A DNA stretch of 64,000 bases from Apricaphanius iberus (GCA_028564705.1 JAPXFQ010000113.1:2604001-2668000), one strand, 5' to 3'. Shown: positions 49,601 to 60,479, counted from the first letter of the stretch. Translations and numbers: made by a program. Notes: generated by a model not told the origin, from the sequence alone.

Positions 49601-51126
49601 TCTCAACCTATTGAACCTGCAGTCCTCCAAATGAAAGACAATGAACCTAACCACTGAGCCACAGCCCATTCTTCCAAGGTTTCCTCTGCATACTTACTAG
49701 GTAAATTCAGCAGTTTGAAGATATTTCCTTTAGAGAGAACCATGATTAATCATGGTGTGGAAATAAAGAATAAAGTTGGCAGGCTGCAAGTGAACTGTCT
49801 ATAGAGCAGCTGATTACAGGCTTGTTAGCCTGACTAATTAAGCAGCTGATATCAGATGGGTAGACTTTACTCATGCTGTAAGGAGAAAAGCAGCATAATG
49901 GTTCAGCATTCTTTCTATGTTTTCTTATTTTTTCGTTTCTTAGATCAAAGACAAAACATTTAGTTGTGAAGGGTAGAAGCTATCGTCAACCATCCATTTC
50001 AAAACTCCAAGATTTTCCACAACTTCAGCTTCCAGATTTTTCACATCTCTATTTGTACCACTTTTGGTGTTTGTGGATAAATATTTTCCATTCATGTAAA
50101 CCAGAAGCCGAACACACAACAGTACTTGTCATGGCAGTGAGTTTTCAAAAGTAAACTGAAGACATCTCTGGGATTTAAAAAAAATGAATGTTTTAGTATT
50201 TGTTGCATTCTAATACAGTTTTATGCTTCTGTTTGGGAATAATTTAAACTGAACAGTTTATTGATAAGTACCAGTAATTTTTAGCTTTTTTGCCATCTTT
50301 CGAAACGTAGCAATCTGTTTTCGTTTTAGCACCATACTCTTATTTATGTATTACTTTTATCATTTTTATTCAATCATTTTGTAGTAACAATAATATCTGT
50401 AATGTATCCCGCCCAATGACTGCTGGAGATGGTGATGCACCAGATTCAGCTAAGGATAAGCAACATCAGAGGATGGATTTTTTATTTAATTTTTTTTCCA
50501 GTATTGATGCAAAAAATAAAATAAAATGTAACATCAAATGCACTGTTGAGATGCCAACAAGTTAATAAGTCTTTTTGGCTTTTGTTTTGCACAACTCTAA
50601 ATAAAAGCTTGAATTTCTACCATAAATCAGAAAGTTAGCGTCAAATGCGGCAAATGGTAAGCGTTTAGAAGGCATATTTAATTATATAAAACGTGCTCTG
50701 TCTGATTCCGCTGTCATTGCTACTTTTAGTCTGTTTTGGTAAAAGGTGTGTTTTACATAAAAAAAGTTAATAACGTAGTTAAAAACAGTTATGTAACTAT
50801 AATAATATAACTATTATTATCATTTTATTATAGTATCATCGTGCAGGTTGTTTCTTATAATCGCCTTTTTATTGAGGCTATGTTGTATTCTTTCTACCAC
50901 AATTTCAAATTTTTATTTTTTGCCTGTAACTTTATGTTCGTTAAAACGTATAACTATTTTAGTGCTGTTATGCTCATGAACAGGTGTACTTGTATCTACA
51001 TGACCCCCTCTTTTACAGGACAATGACATGACCCTATCTGAACCAGATGGCAGGCGAACCTCTCCGTGACATTGCCTGTATTATTGAAACTGATCCCGCC
51101 TACCTGCGTGTTTTCTCCTGGTCCAT
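37607..51126 (-). CDS. mybl1: Myb-related protein A (A-Myb, MYBL1)
   Basis: Minus-strand exons, 5' to 3': 51126-51104, 49022-48923, 46708-46637, 46505-46413, 45767-45547, 45456-45213, 45177-45103, 44809-44699, 42463-42224, 42135-41767, 41670-41531, 41449-41335, 41253-41137, 41002-40898, 39002-38811, 37732-37607. All join in phase to 780 residues (human about 752). A-Myb is a nuclear transcription factor of proliferating and germ cells. Three Myb repeats have their Trp triplets at 37/57/76, 89/109/128 and 141/160/179, with the R2 redox-type Cys124 and recognition sequence [15 protein letters not shown]. Then come an acidic/leucine region ([18 protein letters not shown]), [55 protein letters not shown] and the C-terminal [20 protein letters not shown]...SRALVL. 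MYB and MYBL2 fit less well, the ending being A-Myb-like. Exons 6 and 7 are joined only by assuming a 35-nt intron. Start: ATG at 51126 (GTCATGG). Confidence 0.95.
37835..37915. mobile_element. hAT-like MITE end in mybl1 intron 15
   Basis: AGGGCTGCCACAAACGATTA, then TTTGATAATCGACTAATCG and AAGTCGACTAATCAG, a common fish hAT-related end sequence. The right end is not clear. Confidence 0.45.
39625..39740. mobile_element. MITE-like repeat in mybl1 intron 14
   Basis: AGGGATGTAAGAAAATATC with alternating ATATC/GATAT and TGTATCGATTTTTATC, resembling a widespread fish MITE. Short and non-coding. Confidence 0.35.
40600..40865 (+). mobile_element. LINE reverse transcriptase scrap in mybl1 intron 14
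   Basis: Plus-strand frames read [16 protein letters not shown], then [11 protein letters not shown], similar to the C-terminal part of LINE reverse transcriptases (usually KVDEFVYLGS...). Stops interrupt it. Confidence 0.45.
42556..44190 (-). mobile_element. Tc1-like transposon in mybl1 intron 8, interrupted by a second element
   Basis: The left end contains AAAAGTATTCACACCCCTTA and the right end AGGGGTGTGAATACTCTTGT, which are inverted copies. Interior pieces include AAAGTGTGGCATGCATTTGT, ATCCTGCTGGACGG, TCTACCATGTTTCACCATGA and TTTATAACCTAATTCTG, in the order expected for the family with transposase on the minus strand. About 720 bp of unrelated sequence (42886-43610) is inserted in it. 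No intact transposase. Confidence 0.85.
42886..43610. mobile_element. hAT-like non-autonomous element nested in the Tc1 copy
   Basis: Left end TAGGGCTGTCTAACAATTAA, right end TTAATTCTGAAAGCCCTAA: mutually inverted ends with AATTAATC-rich sub-terminal DNA on both sides. The interior is AT-rich, includes a short (CA)n at 43423-43441, and has no transposase. I could not establish an exact 8-bp target duplication. Confidence 0.65.
44936..44970. repeat. G-rich tract in mybl1 intron 7
   Basis: Runs of 5, 6, 6 and 8 G separated by single non-G bases on the plus strand, which is the template strand of mybl1. The pattern could form a G-quadruplex in single-stranded DNA. The host intron is only 293 bp. 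Confidence 0.7.
45178..45212 (-). other. Proposed 35-nt intron (or frameshift) between mybl1 exons 6 and 7
   Basis: On the minus strand the frame of exon 6 runs through this segment and ends at a stop after [19 protein letters not shown]. Skipping exactly these 35 bases, which begin GTGGGC and end TTACAG, restores the A-Myb frame: [18 protein letters not shown], ending SSFIS at a good donor (TCT/GTGAGT). Exon 8 continues in phase with [17 protein letters not shown]. An assembly indel is the main alternative. Confidence 0.6.
46900..48250 (-). mobile_element. L2/Rex1-like LINE fragment in mybl1 intron 2
   Basis: The minus strand encodes reverse transcriptase C-terminal pieces at 47651-47941 ([53 protein letters not shown]) and at 47406-47606 ([20 protein letters not shown]). 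The 3' tail lies near 46915-46940 (CAATTTTATTTGTATAGCAC on the plus strand). Upstream, 48000-48060 encodes the [12 protein letters not shown] region (GGGGGACCCC context). It is the same family as bases 1-815 and is inactive. Confidence 0.85.
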
Positions 51127-51587
51127 GACAGCCGTTGGGACGGTTGAGCCTCTTCAAAAACCAACCTGTGTTTAGCAACGCTCTTAAATCCCGCATTAAT
51201 AACTGTCTATCCATAGAAATCGTCTTTAGTCATCAGTGAGATGCTGTTGCTTTCAGTAGGTAGAGGTTGGCTAGCCAGCGAGCTAACTGGAGGTGTAGTT
51301 ACATCAAATTTACAGCGTAACAAAAAGCGCCTTTCACCTTCCATAACATCGTTTCTATAAATAAATGCGTCACTCGTTCTCCTTCTGGTTCTTGTGTCTT
51401 ACAAATCTGACGTTACAACGTAAGAGCTAGTATTCAGGCGGATTAATTAACAGGGGGTTCCTCGCTTGCCTTTGGAGATGTTTCTAGCAGCGTCTATCCT
51501 CCTTCTGTACTTCAGTGCGGAGTTATAATTTTTGTCCATCCCGCCGATTCTCGCGTCCAGCCCTAGACACAGGCGGCCTCACCGCTG

Positions 51588-51686
51588 ATTGGTTAAAATT
51601 AGCCAGTACTCTCTACTAATAGGTCAAAGTAATAGGAGTGCTTATACCTCATTGGTTGGATCTCCCAAAGTCTTTTTTTTCATTGG
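51588..51686 (-). promoter_or_regulatory. mybl1 promoter with three CCAAT boxes at helical spacing
   Basis: ATTGG occurs at 51588, 51651 and 51682 on the plus strand, i.e. three CCAAT boxes on the mybl1 sense strand, about 460-560 bases upstream of its ATG and spaced 63 and 31 bases apart. Just upstream are TTTGAA (51694-51699, CHR-like) and a GGCGGG box. Multiple NF-Y sites about 31-33 bp apart plus a CHR are typical of cell-cycle gene promoters. No TATA box seen; the start site is unknown. Confidence 0.55.
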
Positions 51687-51729
51687 TTGGGAATTTGAAG
51701 AGGCGGGTGTTCAATTAGATCACTGTACT

Positions 51730-54651
51730 GTCAACCTCCACAGCAGAATGGACCTTTTCATTATGAGAGTGGGGGCTGAAAGTGGGGTGTGCAGGAGGCC
51801 CTTCTTAGGGGAGGGATGTTTTTTGAGGGGGTTCCTAGTAACATGTTTTTACCAGGGCTGATGAATCTCTATAACTTCTAATCTCATTAAACACTTTATA
51901 TCAGTAACTCATCTCAAGAAGGGAAACTTTTTAATTGGATTGATTGCAAACAGAGTGCTATATTTCAGATATTTATTTATTGTGCCCTCTTAAGATTTAC
52001 CTTGACTATCCAAAGTCATTTTGCCCTTCATCCAGCTAAAACTCATTTAGAGGTATAGATGCTACGTCTGCTTTAAAAATAAATAAATAAATTAAAAAAA
52101 AATATATATATATATTTCATTTTAAATGCAAATATATTCATGGAAAGTTAAGTGGAAGGAAAACATGTGGAAAAAGGATATCTGCAGTAATAGAGATTAT
52201 ATCATACCTGCCTTCTGTCATTAGCGTCTTACAACAGTTGTAAGTTTTTATTTAAACCCAAGTGAGGCATGAGACTTCTTTTAGCTCTGTATTTCAGGGA
52301 TGAACTTGCTAAAAGCCAGATAATTAGCACAATTAGCTTTCTATGTCATCGTTCAAGGGTTGGGTATAATGCTACTAACATGTGCACAGGAAATTAAGCT
52401 ACCTTTATTGGCAACACAAGTAAATTGCAACATATTTCTCTGCATTTTCCATGGTAGGACCATGCAAACAAAAGGGGCTATGGGTGAAAAATGTGATTAG
52501 GTGCAAAGTGTCAGTGTTTCATTGAGGCTGTCACTAGCTTTTGTGGGCAAGGCAGCCATATTAGACTTTGAAGATAGCGTTGGTGAGGAATCTCTGACTT
52601 TTCCACTCAGAAATACAATTTCCAGGGACTTAATTTTTTCTTTCCAAAATTAAAAATGGGTAATTTCAGGCTCTGAGTAAAATGGAAATACATGATTTCG
52701 CTTGATCTTTCTAACAATTATGTGGTGTCTTTGGATAAGATGTATTTAGTTAGGGCGGTGCTTGGAAAAATGTTATTTACTGAGGTGGTGCTTGTTATAG
52801 AAACGTTTGAAAACCATTAGTGCCTCAATAAGAGTGATGCGTGGTCAGTCCTGCAACCTGTACTATGCTGCCATCATGTGGACCCATCCTTAACGTTTAG
52901 ACATTCTGGATGTTGGTTGGTTTCTCTCTAAAACAGTTGCTGCCATTGTTGTTTTGTTAACATGTTAAAAGCCCTGAAAATAGTAGCCTACAAATAATGG
53001 GAAAAAGATCATTTATAAAAATAAAAACAAGAAAAAGTTGGCCGATAAAAGTAAGGTGAGGAACATTTTTGATATGCTTGGATTTGGTGGTGTACAGAAA
53101 ATAGCAATTCATTTTCAAATTAAATTATTTTATTTTAAATAAAATTATTTTGTATAATCATTGTTAATAGTCCATTAACTAATTCTACATTCTCTTAATG
53201 TTTTAGTTCAGTTTAAATAAATTATTAATATATATTAAATACATATAAGACTTAAAATTGTTTTATTATTTATTTATTTTTAGACTTAATTTATTTTTTG
53301 ACCTATTCTATTTTTTTTGTCAGAAGGATTAATTATTAAATACGTTTGCCTGTAAAGTTTCTTGAGATTACATGTTTTCTGAATTTTGTATTGTATAAAT
53401 AAAATGAATTTAATTAAATTTAATTCATTCTCTTAAACAATGATGTTACTTTTATACACCGCAGTGGATTCTGCCTGTAGGTGACGCTATTAGTTCCTGT
53501 CATGCTGGGCTTTTTGCGATGTGGAGGGGCGGAAATAAACTAATCTATGAAGGGAAAATAAACGTCCAAGATATTTCCGTGTTCATCTTGCAATCTAAAA
53601 AAAGTACCAAAAGTAAGCAACAGGAGGAAGTAAGTCAACATGCAACTATTACTTGTCAATGCAGTCTTGTTAGAAAAATTCCCTATAGCCTATAATATTA
53701 CACAATTTGAGAATGTTATTTTTTTTTCAGGACCGGAATAAGAGCTTTTCTCAAATATTTAATCACTTTAATCTTTATGGACCATCTGGGAGTACTGGCC
53801 TTCCCCAAAAAGACAGAAATAAGAAGTATTGGCAATAAAGCTAAAGTTATCAGTTAAATAATATTTAATATTTGTGGCTCAGTTGTAGGAGGGAACGACC
53901 AGGAGAAAAATCAAACAAGCCACTAAATATATACATATAATTCAATGTTCTTCCTCTTTTTTGACTTCTTCATATATCTTAAATATAGTAAATCATCATT
54001 AGTTTTACAAATTTTAATTGTATGTTTTTAGCAGTTTGCAATACGATCATAAAAGCAATTTCAGCGGACCTAGGTTAACCAGTCGCTGATTAAAACGCTT
54101 GTCCCACGCATGCTGCTGCCACTGTCATGTCTCACTGTGGACTGTGATGAGCAGCATCAGTCTCCATTCGCAAATCGTTTTGCAAGTAGGTCAGAAATGT
54201 TCAATGATCTACTATAACATCTATGGCAGCATGTCTGATTTTAATGAAACTACTGTTTTCAGCATGAAAACAAGTTATGCTCAAGCCTGTTAATGACCCA
54301 TGTAATTAAATGTAGTTGCTGACAACTGAGCAACATCTAAAGCATGAAGAACAGCTGACCCTAGGGACCAGGGTTGAGAACCCTGCCCTAAAGAGACAAA
54401 GGGGAAATCTTTTTCTTTTGTTTCTTTTGCAATGGAGTTCTTCTTGCTAGTCTTCCACAACAGTCTTATTAGTGAAATGTCTAACAAATAGTTATGTCAA
54501 CAGACTATTAAACCTGAATGATCATGGTATGTCCTCCAGAGTTATAGGGGCTTTTTGGCTGCTTTTCTGTTTCATTGATGTTTTAATTGCTTTTATTGAT
54601 CAGTGTTTTACTACTTGGTCTTGTATTTATCCTATTAGATAGATATATAAA

Positions 54652-54731
<80 letters not shown>

Positions 54732-54940
54732 ATTTTCAGCATACCATATAAAAATGAAAAGTATGAATTTATTTTTTCAGAATTAATGCTTATTTTATTT
54801 ATATTATATTTCCTGAAGTGAGAATAATTTAGGCGTACCTCTTTCAAAATATGCATAATAACTGAGTAAATAATTGATGCTTTTATTTTGGAAACAGCCA
54901 CCGGATGTTCAGTCGCTGCCTGGGTCCAACCAGTGGAGGT
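51730..54940. other. Intergenic DNA between mybl1 and sgk3
   Basis: No coding sequence recognised; VCPIP1, which lies here in mammals, is not present. Mostly AT-rich. The block 53460-53640 is GC-richer and ends AGGAGGAA/GTAAGT, donor-like, so it could be an unassigned promoter or non-coding exon. A CTAT repeat lies at 54653-54731. Confidence 0.55.
54653..54731. repeat. (CTAT)n microsatellite
   Basis: About 19 CTAT units, the complement of the GATA repeats elsewhere in the window. Confidence 0.97.
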
Positions 54941-54974
54941 TGGTTGTAGCTGCGCGCTCCCGTGACTAATTTCA

Positions 54975-55207
54975 TTGGAACTTTCTGCTGCAGGAAAAGC
55001 CCGACGGTTCCTGCTTGTCTCATTTGTGAGGCGTTCATGGGCAGCAACCAAAAACACGCTTTTGGTTTGAGAATCCTTTAGAGGGGCTTTAGCCTCACGT
55101 CCGACAGACAAATGTCACCTGTTCGGACATTTTAAGCGCTGCAGCTTGACATATCCCCACTGGATTTAAGAAGAGAAACGCGAGCGCAGCATCAAAAATA
55201 CTGTAAG
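54975..55207 (+). promoter_or_regulatory. Likely sgk3 promoter and non-coding first exon
   Basis: A GC-richer block with an ATTGG (inverted CCAAT) at 54975-54979 ends in ACTGTAAG/GTACGT, a strong donor at 55208. It is the best upstream exon candidate for sgk3, whose first coding exon has a good acceptor at 61995. The start of transcription cannot be placed, and no transcript evidence is available. Confidence 0.4.
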
Positions 55208-55789
55208 GTACGTGATGTTCACGTTCAACAGTTGCCTTGTCCTGCTTCTCAGACCGCACTTTTGGCTAACTCTTTCGGGGTGAGGGGGTTTAATGACACT
55301 TTAAGAGATCGTGTAACTTCGAGATATTAAATTTCTTGACAAAATCGTGTATCTTAACGGAGTCAAACTGTCTGTAAGCGGTGGAGTTAGCTGTCTAGCT
55401 TTGACAGCCCTGTGTGGATCAGGTGGGATCTCGGAACACAGGTTGTTGTACACAAGAGAAGCTTGTTGAAGCCTGTTGAATCTCTCATCTTCTATACGTC
55501 TTTCATTTTCTTTCTCTCTCTCTGTCTGTGTGTGTGGTCAGCTCCTCCCTACTCTGGCTCATTTTTGCCTCTCCTGATCTCAGCTGGAGAGACTTCCCCC
55601 CCTCCTAATACACGTGATGCGTGTTTAGATTTAAAAGTGAGAACCCGCAGCGAGTGAAAAAATACTAAAACACTGCGAAACAGCCCCCCTACACTAAGGT
55701 AAAGGTTTAAGAAAAATGTTCATCCCCTCCTGAGGACTTCAGATGTTGTGTTTTGGGTTTTATAAAATAGCAACATGGTTCCCTACTAA

Positions 55790-57205
55790 GAATGTTGATG
55801 CAGCTGTGTCGGTGTCTTGTAAAACTGTTCACAGCCCCTGAGTCCCCCCCACCCATTGTTAGAAAATACAAGCACATAGCATTTTATTTATATTGCGCTT
55901 TAAATATGCGATTACAGTCAGCCAAACCTCGATGTTCTGGATTGGGAAATAATCATAATAGTAGACATACACGACAGTCCAAGCTGAATGTGGATGGATA
56001 TTCCTGCGAGCACTCATTTTTAACCCATTCAGAACTTGCTTCCTTTTTAAACCATCCCACTGTAGCTCCCTGTGTTTACTTCAGCTGACCTGCTGAAAGG
56101 TGAACCTTTCATCCAGTCTTTTGTGGTCTCTAACGCGTTCTCTTTTTTTCTAGGAATTGCTTCCGTTTAAATTAATCCATTCTTCCCATCACGCCCAACC
56201 AGGTCCTCTACAGCATGATGCTGCCGCCACCATGTGTAACCATGTGTGTGTGTGGGGGGGGGCGGGCGGGGGCGGTATTTAGTTAAATTTTTGACCGTAG
56301 CAGCTTCCCCTCATATACTTACAACCCTCCTCTGATTATCTCCCACTTCAAAGCCAGCTTTTCTCTGTTATTTTATTCATTTACATGTTATTAAATTTAG
56401 TCTCCTACTTTTTTTCAGTTACATATGTAAGGAAGCAGTAATGTCTCATGTTTTAGACATTGAATTTATAGTATAATTTTTATCCTGTGCAAATATCTAT
56501 ATGCATTTTTTTTTTTATTCACCAGCAAATAACCTTCAAAATTCACCTGCAAATATGGTGACCTGGTGAACCAGGCCAAAGAAGTTTGCACTAAATGGGG
56601 TCAAGATGGTTTTAACCAATCAGATTTCGCTCCTCTGATCACCTGACACAACTGATGGACTGAGTCACATTTGTCGGTGAATATTGCCAGTGACCATAAA
56701 GTAGAAAGAAAATAAAAAATAAAAAAATAAAAAAGTTGTATTTATCGAGAATGGCAGGTTCTGCACCTGTTTCGGTTCGAATAATCAAATATTTAAAATA
56801 CAAATCTGACCCGCTTTGATCTGTAACTAAAACCGATAAACATAAATTTGCTTTAAGAAAATGCTTCATGGGTGTTGTCCCATATGAAAAGTATAAAACG
56901 GTATTTAAATGAACTTAAATCCAAAGGTTTAATGTCAAACGTTGATTTGGGTTTAGTAAAAGTTTCCTTTAATTGGTAAAAAATAAAATAAATGTTTGTG
57001 AAACGGTTTATAATTGTACTTGTAGATCTATTGACTAATAATGTAAATGAAAAAAACAGAGAATGTGACCACAGAAGAGATGCTTTTATACTGATATTAA
57101 ACTACACACAGTTGACCCCCTATTTACTAATTACTTTCACTGGATTTTATTTTAGAGCACCAGTGTAAAAGGGGGCTGAATAAATACCATTGCAGATCAC
57201 ACTTT
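55790..57205 (-). mobile_element. Decayed Tc1-like element in sgk3 intron 1, with foreign DNA inside
   Basis: Family pieces occur at 55810-55860 (AAAACTGTTCACAGCCCC), 56055-56240 (CCCACTGTAGCTCCCTGTGT; ACAGCATGATGCTGCCGCCA) and 57075-57205 (AGTTGACCCCCTATTTACTA; GGGGGCTGAATAAATACC). Unrelated DNA fills 56290-57060. No intact transposase. Confidence 0.65.
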
Positions 57206-57207
57206 TT

Positions 57208-57281
57208 GCACATCAGGTTCCCCCAAAGAGAACGTCTCCATCTCCACATGGAGACGTTCTCTTTGGGGGAACCTGATGTGC
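57208..57281. repeat. Perfect 34-bp inverted repeat with 6-base loop
   Basis: Bases 57208-57241 are the exact reverse complement of 57248-57281, separated by CTCCAC. The arm runs from GCACATCAGG to GACGTCTCCAT-like sequence and is about half G+C. It starts exactly where a Tc1 remnant ends. It could be a foldback end, an RNA hairpin or a chimeric assembly join. Confidence 0.97.
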
Positions 57282-57520
57282 GAACGGCTGGGTGTTTGCG
57301 AGCGTCTTGCTTCGCGTTCAGCCTTCCTGATCTGGAGCTGCTGTGCGAACCGACCCAGAGTTTCTGGAGAAGGAAGCTGCTGCCACGGCTTGGCGTTCAG
57401 GTGTTTTCCCGGGTCGTGACGTCAGGTTGGGGATCGGCGTTGATCGATGAGGACGACGGGACGTGTCGAGGTCGAGCGAGCCAGCTGCACTTCCTCAAAC
57501 AGAGACCTGTCTCTGCTGCA
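57282..57520. promoter_or_regulatory. CpG-rich block with a perfect CRE in sgk3 intron 1
   Basis: About 240 bp with many CpG dinucleotides (GCGAGCG, TCGCGTTC, GTCGAGGTCGAGCG), unlike the AT-rich surroundings. It contains the palindromic CREB/ATF site TGACGTCA at 57417-57424. It may be an alternative promoter or enhancer for sgk3; the ORF crossing it has no recognisable domain. Confidence 0.4.
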
Positions 57521-57556
57521 TTTTTATTAGATGCCGACATGTGAAAGTGGTATTAA

Positions 57557-58930
57557 TTGTCATCTCTGATGTGTTTCAATCAAGCCTTTTTGGTTTTCGA
57601 TTCACGTCTGTTAGTAGAAATTTCATGTAGTAACCATTGTTTATTTTGTGGAACAGCTTTTCATGCTGCTCATGCAACAGGTTCCTCCTCCTTCAGTTTT
57701 GCTCCGCTCGCACGCTCACTGCTTTCTTTCTTTTTTTTTTCTTTTTTTTTAACCCGAAGCAACACGGCTCGCCGAGCATCCATGTCAGGCTCTCAACCCT
57801 GCTGTCTCTTCAGCTTTAGGTTTGCGGCTGAGATTCCTGGACATGTGTGAAACAGAACCACCAGCAAGCGGGGAGAAAAAAATACCTCGAAACGTCCCCA
57901 GAGGTTATTCACTGGTGAGCTGAGCTCGAACAAAGTGCTATTTTTGATCTGCTGTTGTAGGCCAGCCCATCCTGAGCCTGTCACCACAAGTTACCTCATG
58001 TTGAGCATGGAGGGCTTGAAGGAATTTTGTTCTAACGACCTGATCTGCTTCCTCTCTGTCCCAATTCATCCTCCCGGGATTCGTTTTTTTTTTTTTACAG
58101 TTTTGACAAACTAGGCGACATTCGTGGGTGCGGTGGGCCGTTGGAGAATCATATTCATAAACTGGAAGTTACTCAAGGCGATGAGCGGTTATCGTAGACG
58201 CAAGGATTTCTGGAATGTTAAAAAGCCAGTCCTACTCGTGTTCAGAGCCGTTTCACCATGAAAGCAGGAGCAGATGTGAGATAGTCCGGGGAAGTGCCAA
58301 CCTTTCTTTTCTTTTCTTTTTTTAGCATGTACCAGCCTCTGTTGCATAAACATACAGAGTTTCATAACAGAAAAAGGCCTCGACCTATCCACTTTAGCTG
58401 AACCGTCGTCCTATAAAGAATATCAGCAAACCAGCGCAGCTTTCAGGCTTTCGAGGGAAAGGTATTTTGAATATCGCTGATCTGTTTGTGTTCACAAAAG
58501 TGACTCAAAGTGAAACCAAAGCAGAGTTTGCCATGGTAGCAAAAGGGAAAGCACATTTCTGGGTGAAGACCTCAGACCGGGCTGGTTTTAAACGAGCTGG
58601 AAGACATTTACAGGATGCGTTCAGGAGCGACAGAGACGGAATGGATGCACAAAGGCTTTCCATGTGTTCAGAGCAAACACTAGGGAGTTTTCTGTTGTTT
58701 TCTTAGACAAAAACTACTGGGCTGACCTCACTGACATCAAACAATGGACAAGTCAGAGCAGCAGACAAAAGGCTCTGTTGTAACCTAGACGTTATATAAC
58801 CCCGAGGATATGCTTGTCTGTTTGACTTTGGGTTCGATTCCAACGGTCTACAGTACGCATAAATAATTTGACGTCTTCCCTCATCATGTTTCCTTTCCTT
58901 CTTTTCCTCCTGCGCGTTCATTTTGTTCCA
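57557..58930. other. sgk3 intron 1 sequence, nothing specific recognised
   Basis: Mixed-composition non-coding DNA with T-runs (57723-57750, 58087-58100). Short ORFs on both strands lack domains. Confidence 0.45.
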
Positions 58931-60101
58931 GAAGTTAAGCTCATAATTATTCATACCACCGGGAGAGTTTGGTTTAGAGTAATCGTTTGATTTTAATAAC
59001 AGGTTTCTTTCGTATCAGAAGTAATATCGGTGGCTGAGTCCTGAGTTGAATCAGAGGGAGAATCCTCATTTTGCATTGTTTTATGCATTTTTCAATCAAT
59101 TTGTTCCATTACAGCTCTAACTGCAAAGCTCTGCAAGACTTTTACTGCCTCTGATGGGTTTTCTTGCAGGAGGCCACCAACTCTGACCAGTTTTTCGGCC
59201 CCCATTCATCCCCACAGCATGCTCCTGGCATCACCGTCCTTCACAATGAGGGAGAGAACGTTAGCCCTACAGAAAACGGCTCAACTTATGCGGAGGTTAA
59301 ATTAAATAGTTTCTGTTTCATAAATAATCGACTACTGAACTCAGCTCAGTGGTTGCACAGGATTTTATTGTGCTGGTATCAGATTAAAGTGGGTTGCAGG
59401 TAACACAAAAGCGAAAAAGTTCAAGGGGGTGTGAGTATTTTAGCGAGGCATTGTATTTAACAGACAAGAATGTCACAGACTCTGCGTGCATGAGAGGGGT
59501 GTGGGCGATTGATAGCAAAGCTGGTGAATAAATGCAGAGGAAGGTTTTCAGAAACGGACTCTAACCTCTCAGCAGTGTTCAACAAGGAAAACAAAGTAGA
59601 CTAGAATCATTCGTTAGCAGGGAGATTCAGGAGGACAATACAGCCATTTACTAAAGGAGTGGTTAAATATTTTTCTACCGTAACGAAACTCCATCGCCAT
59701 CAGTAGCTGACAGGACCTCAGGGTCAGGTTTTTTCTAAGCGTGAGGCTTAACTTTTATTGAGTGGCAGATAGTTTTTGCTTTCTACACCTAAAAAAACCC
59801 CAAAATAGTGTCAATGGCCATAAAAAAGGTCAAATATCTTTTTGCCTTCCTTTTTACTCATTGCATTTCGTTTGGTGGTGTTGATCCTAACTTAGACCCG
59901 AGTCCTCCAAGTTTCTCGTGGTTTTTTTACCTTACACGGATCGGCTTTAGTTGTGCTATGAGCAGGAAACATCTCAGCAGTTCTAACAGTTCTAATCAGC
60001 CACTGATATTACTTCTAATACGAAAGAAACATGTTATTAAAATCAAACGATTACTTTAAACCCAACTCTCCCGTGGTATGAATAATTATGAGCTTAACTT
60101 C
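58931..60101. mobile_element. Element bounded by ~107-bp terminal inverted repeats
   Basis: 58931-59037 and 59996-60101 are inverted copies differing at about six positions, beginning GAAGTTAAGCTCATAATTAT at each outer edge. Homology stops abruptly outside both edges. Inside lies a fragment of a different Tc1 copy (59100-59452, ending near GAGTATTTTAGCGAGGCATT). No transposase. Long inverted ends carrying ATTATTCATACC suggest a Tc1/mariner-type non-autonomous element. Confidence 0.8.
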
Positions 60102-60479
60102 TTTACTAACAATAAAATACATTTTTGATTTCTGGACACACAGAATATTGGTAAAAAAAATCTGGCATAAAGAATTGTTTTACAAAGTCTAAAATTTGAA
60201 TAAAAGCTACTCATACAGTTGCAGTTAGTGATGGATCACCACCCCTGGATGAGTGTCATTATCAGATGATCTACAAATGAAAACTCTTGTTTGAAAAGTA
60301 AATTCAGCAGAAACTACATTTTTAATTTTTTTTTTGATTTATGGTTCCTGTACCACGAGTTTTGTGACAATTATTCTCAAAAATCTCCTAAAACATGAGA
60401 ACCATTAGCATCTCTGGTTGCACGATCAATGCCCTGAAATAGGACTGATTGCAATCAGTTGTTTGGAAGTTCATTCATT

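Noticed and set aside
51430..51540. Minus-strand ORF starting MDKNYNSALK as mybl1 exon 1
   Set aside because: It has no usable donor before its stop and no A-Myb similarity. The ATG at 51126 gives a phase-2 exon that joins exon 2 exactly.
57206..57544. 112-codon ORF on the plus strand
   Set aside because: It begins inside the hairpin and runs through the CpG-rich patch, where high GC keeps frames open; no domain recognised.
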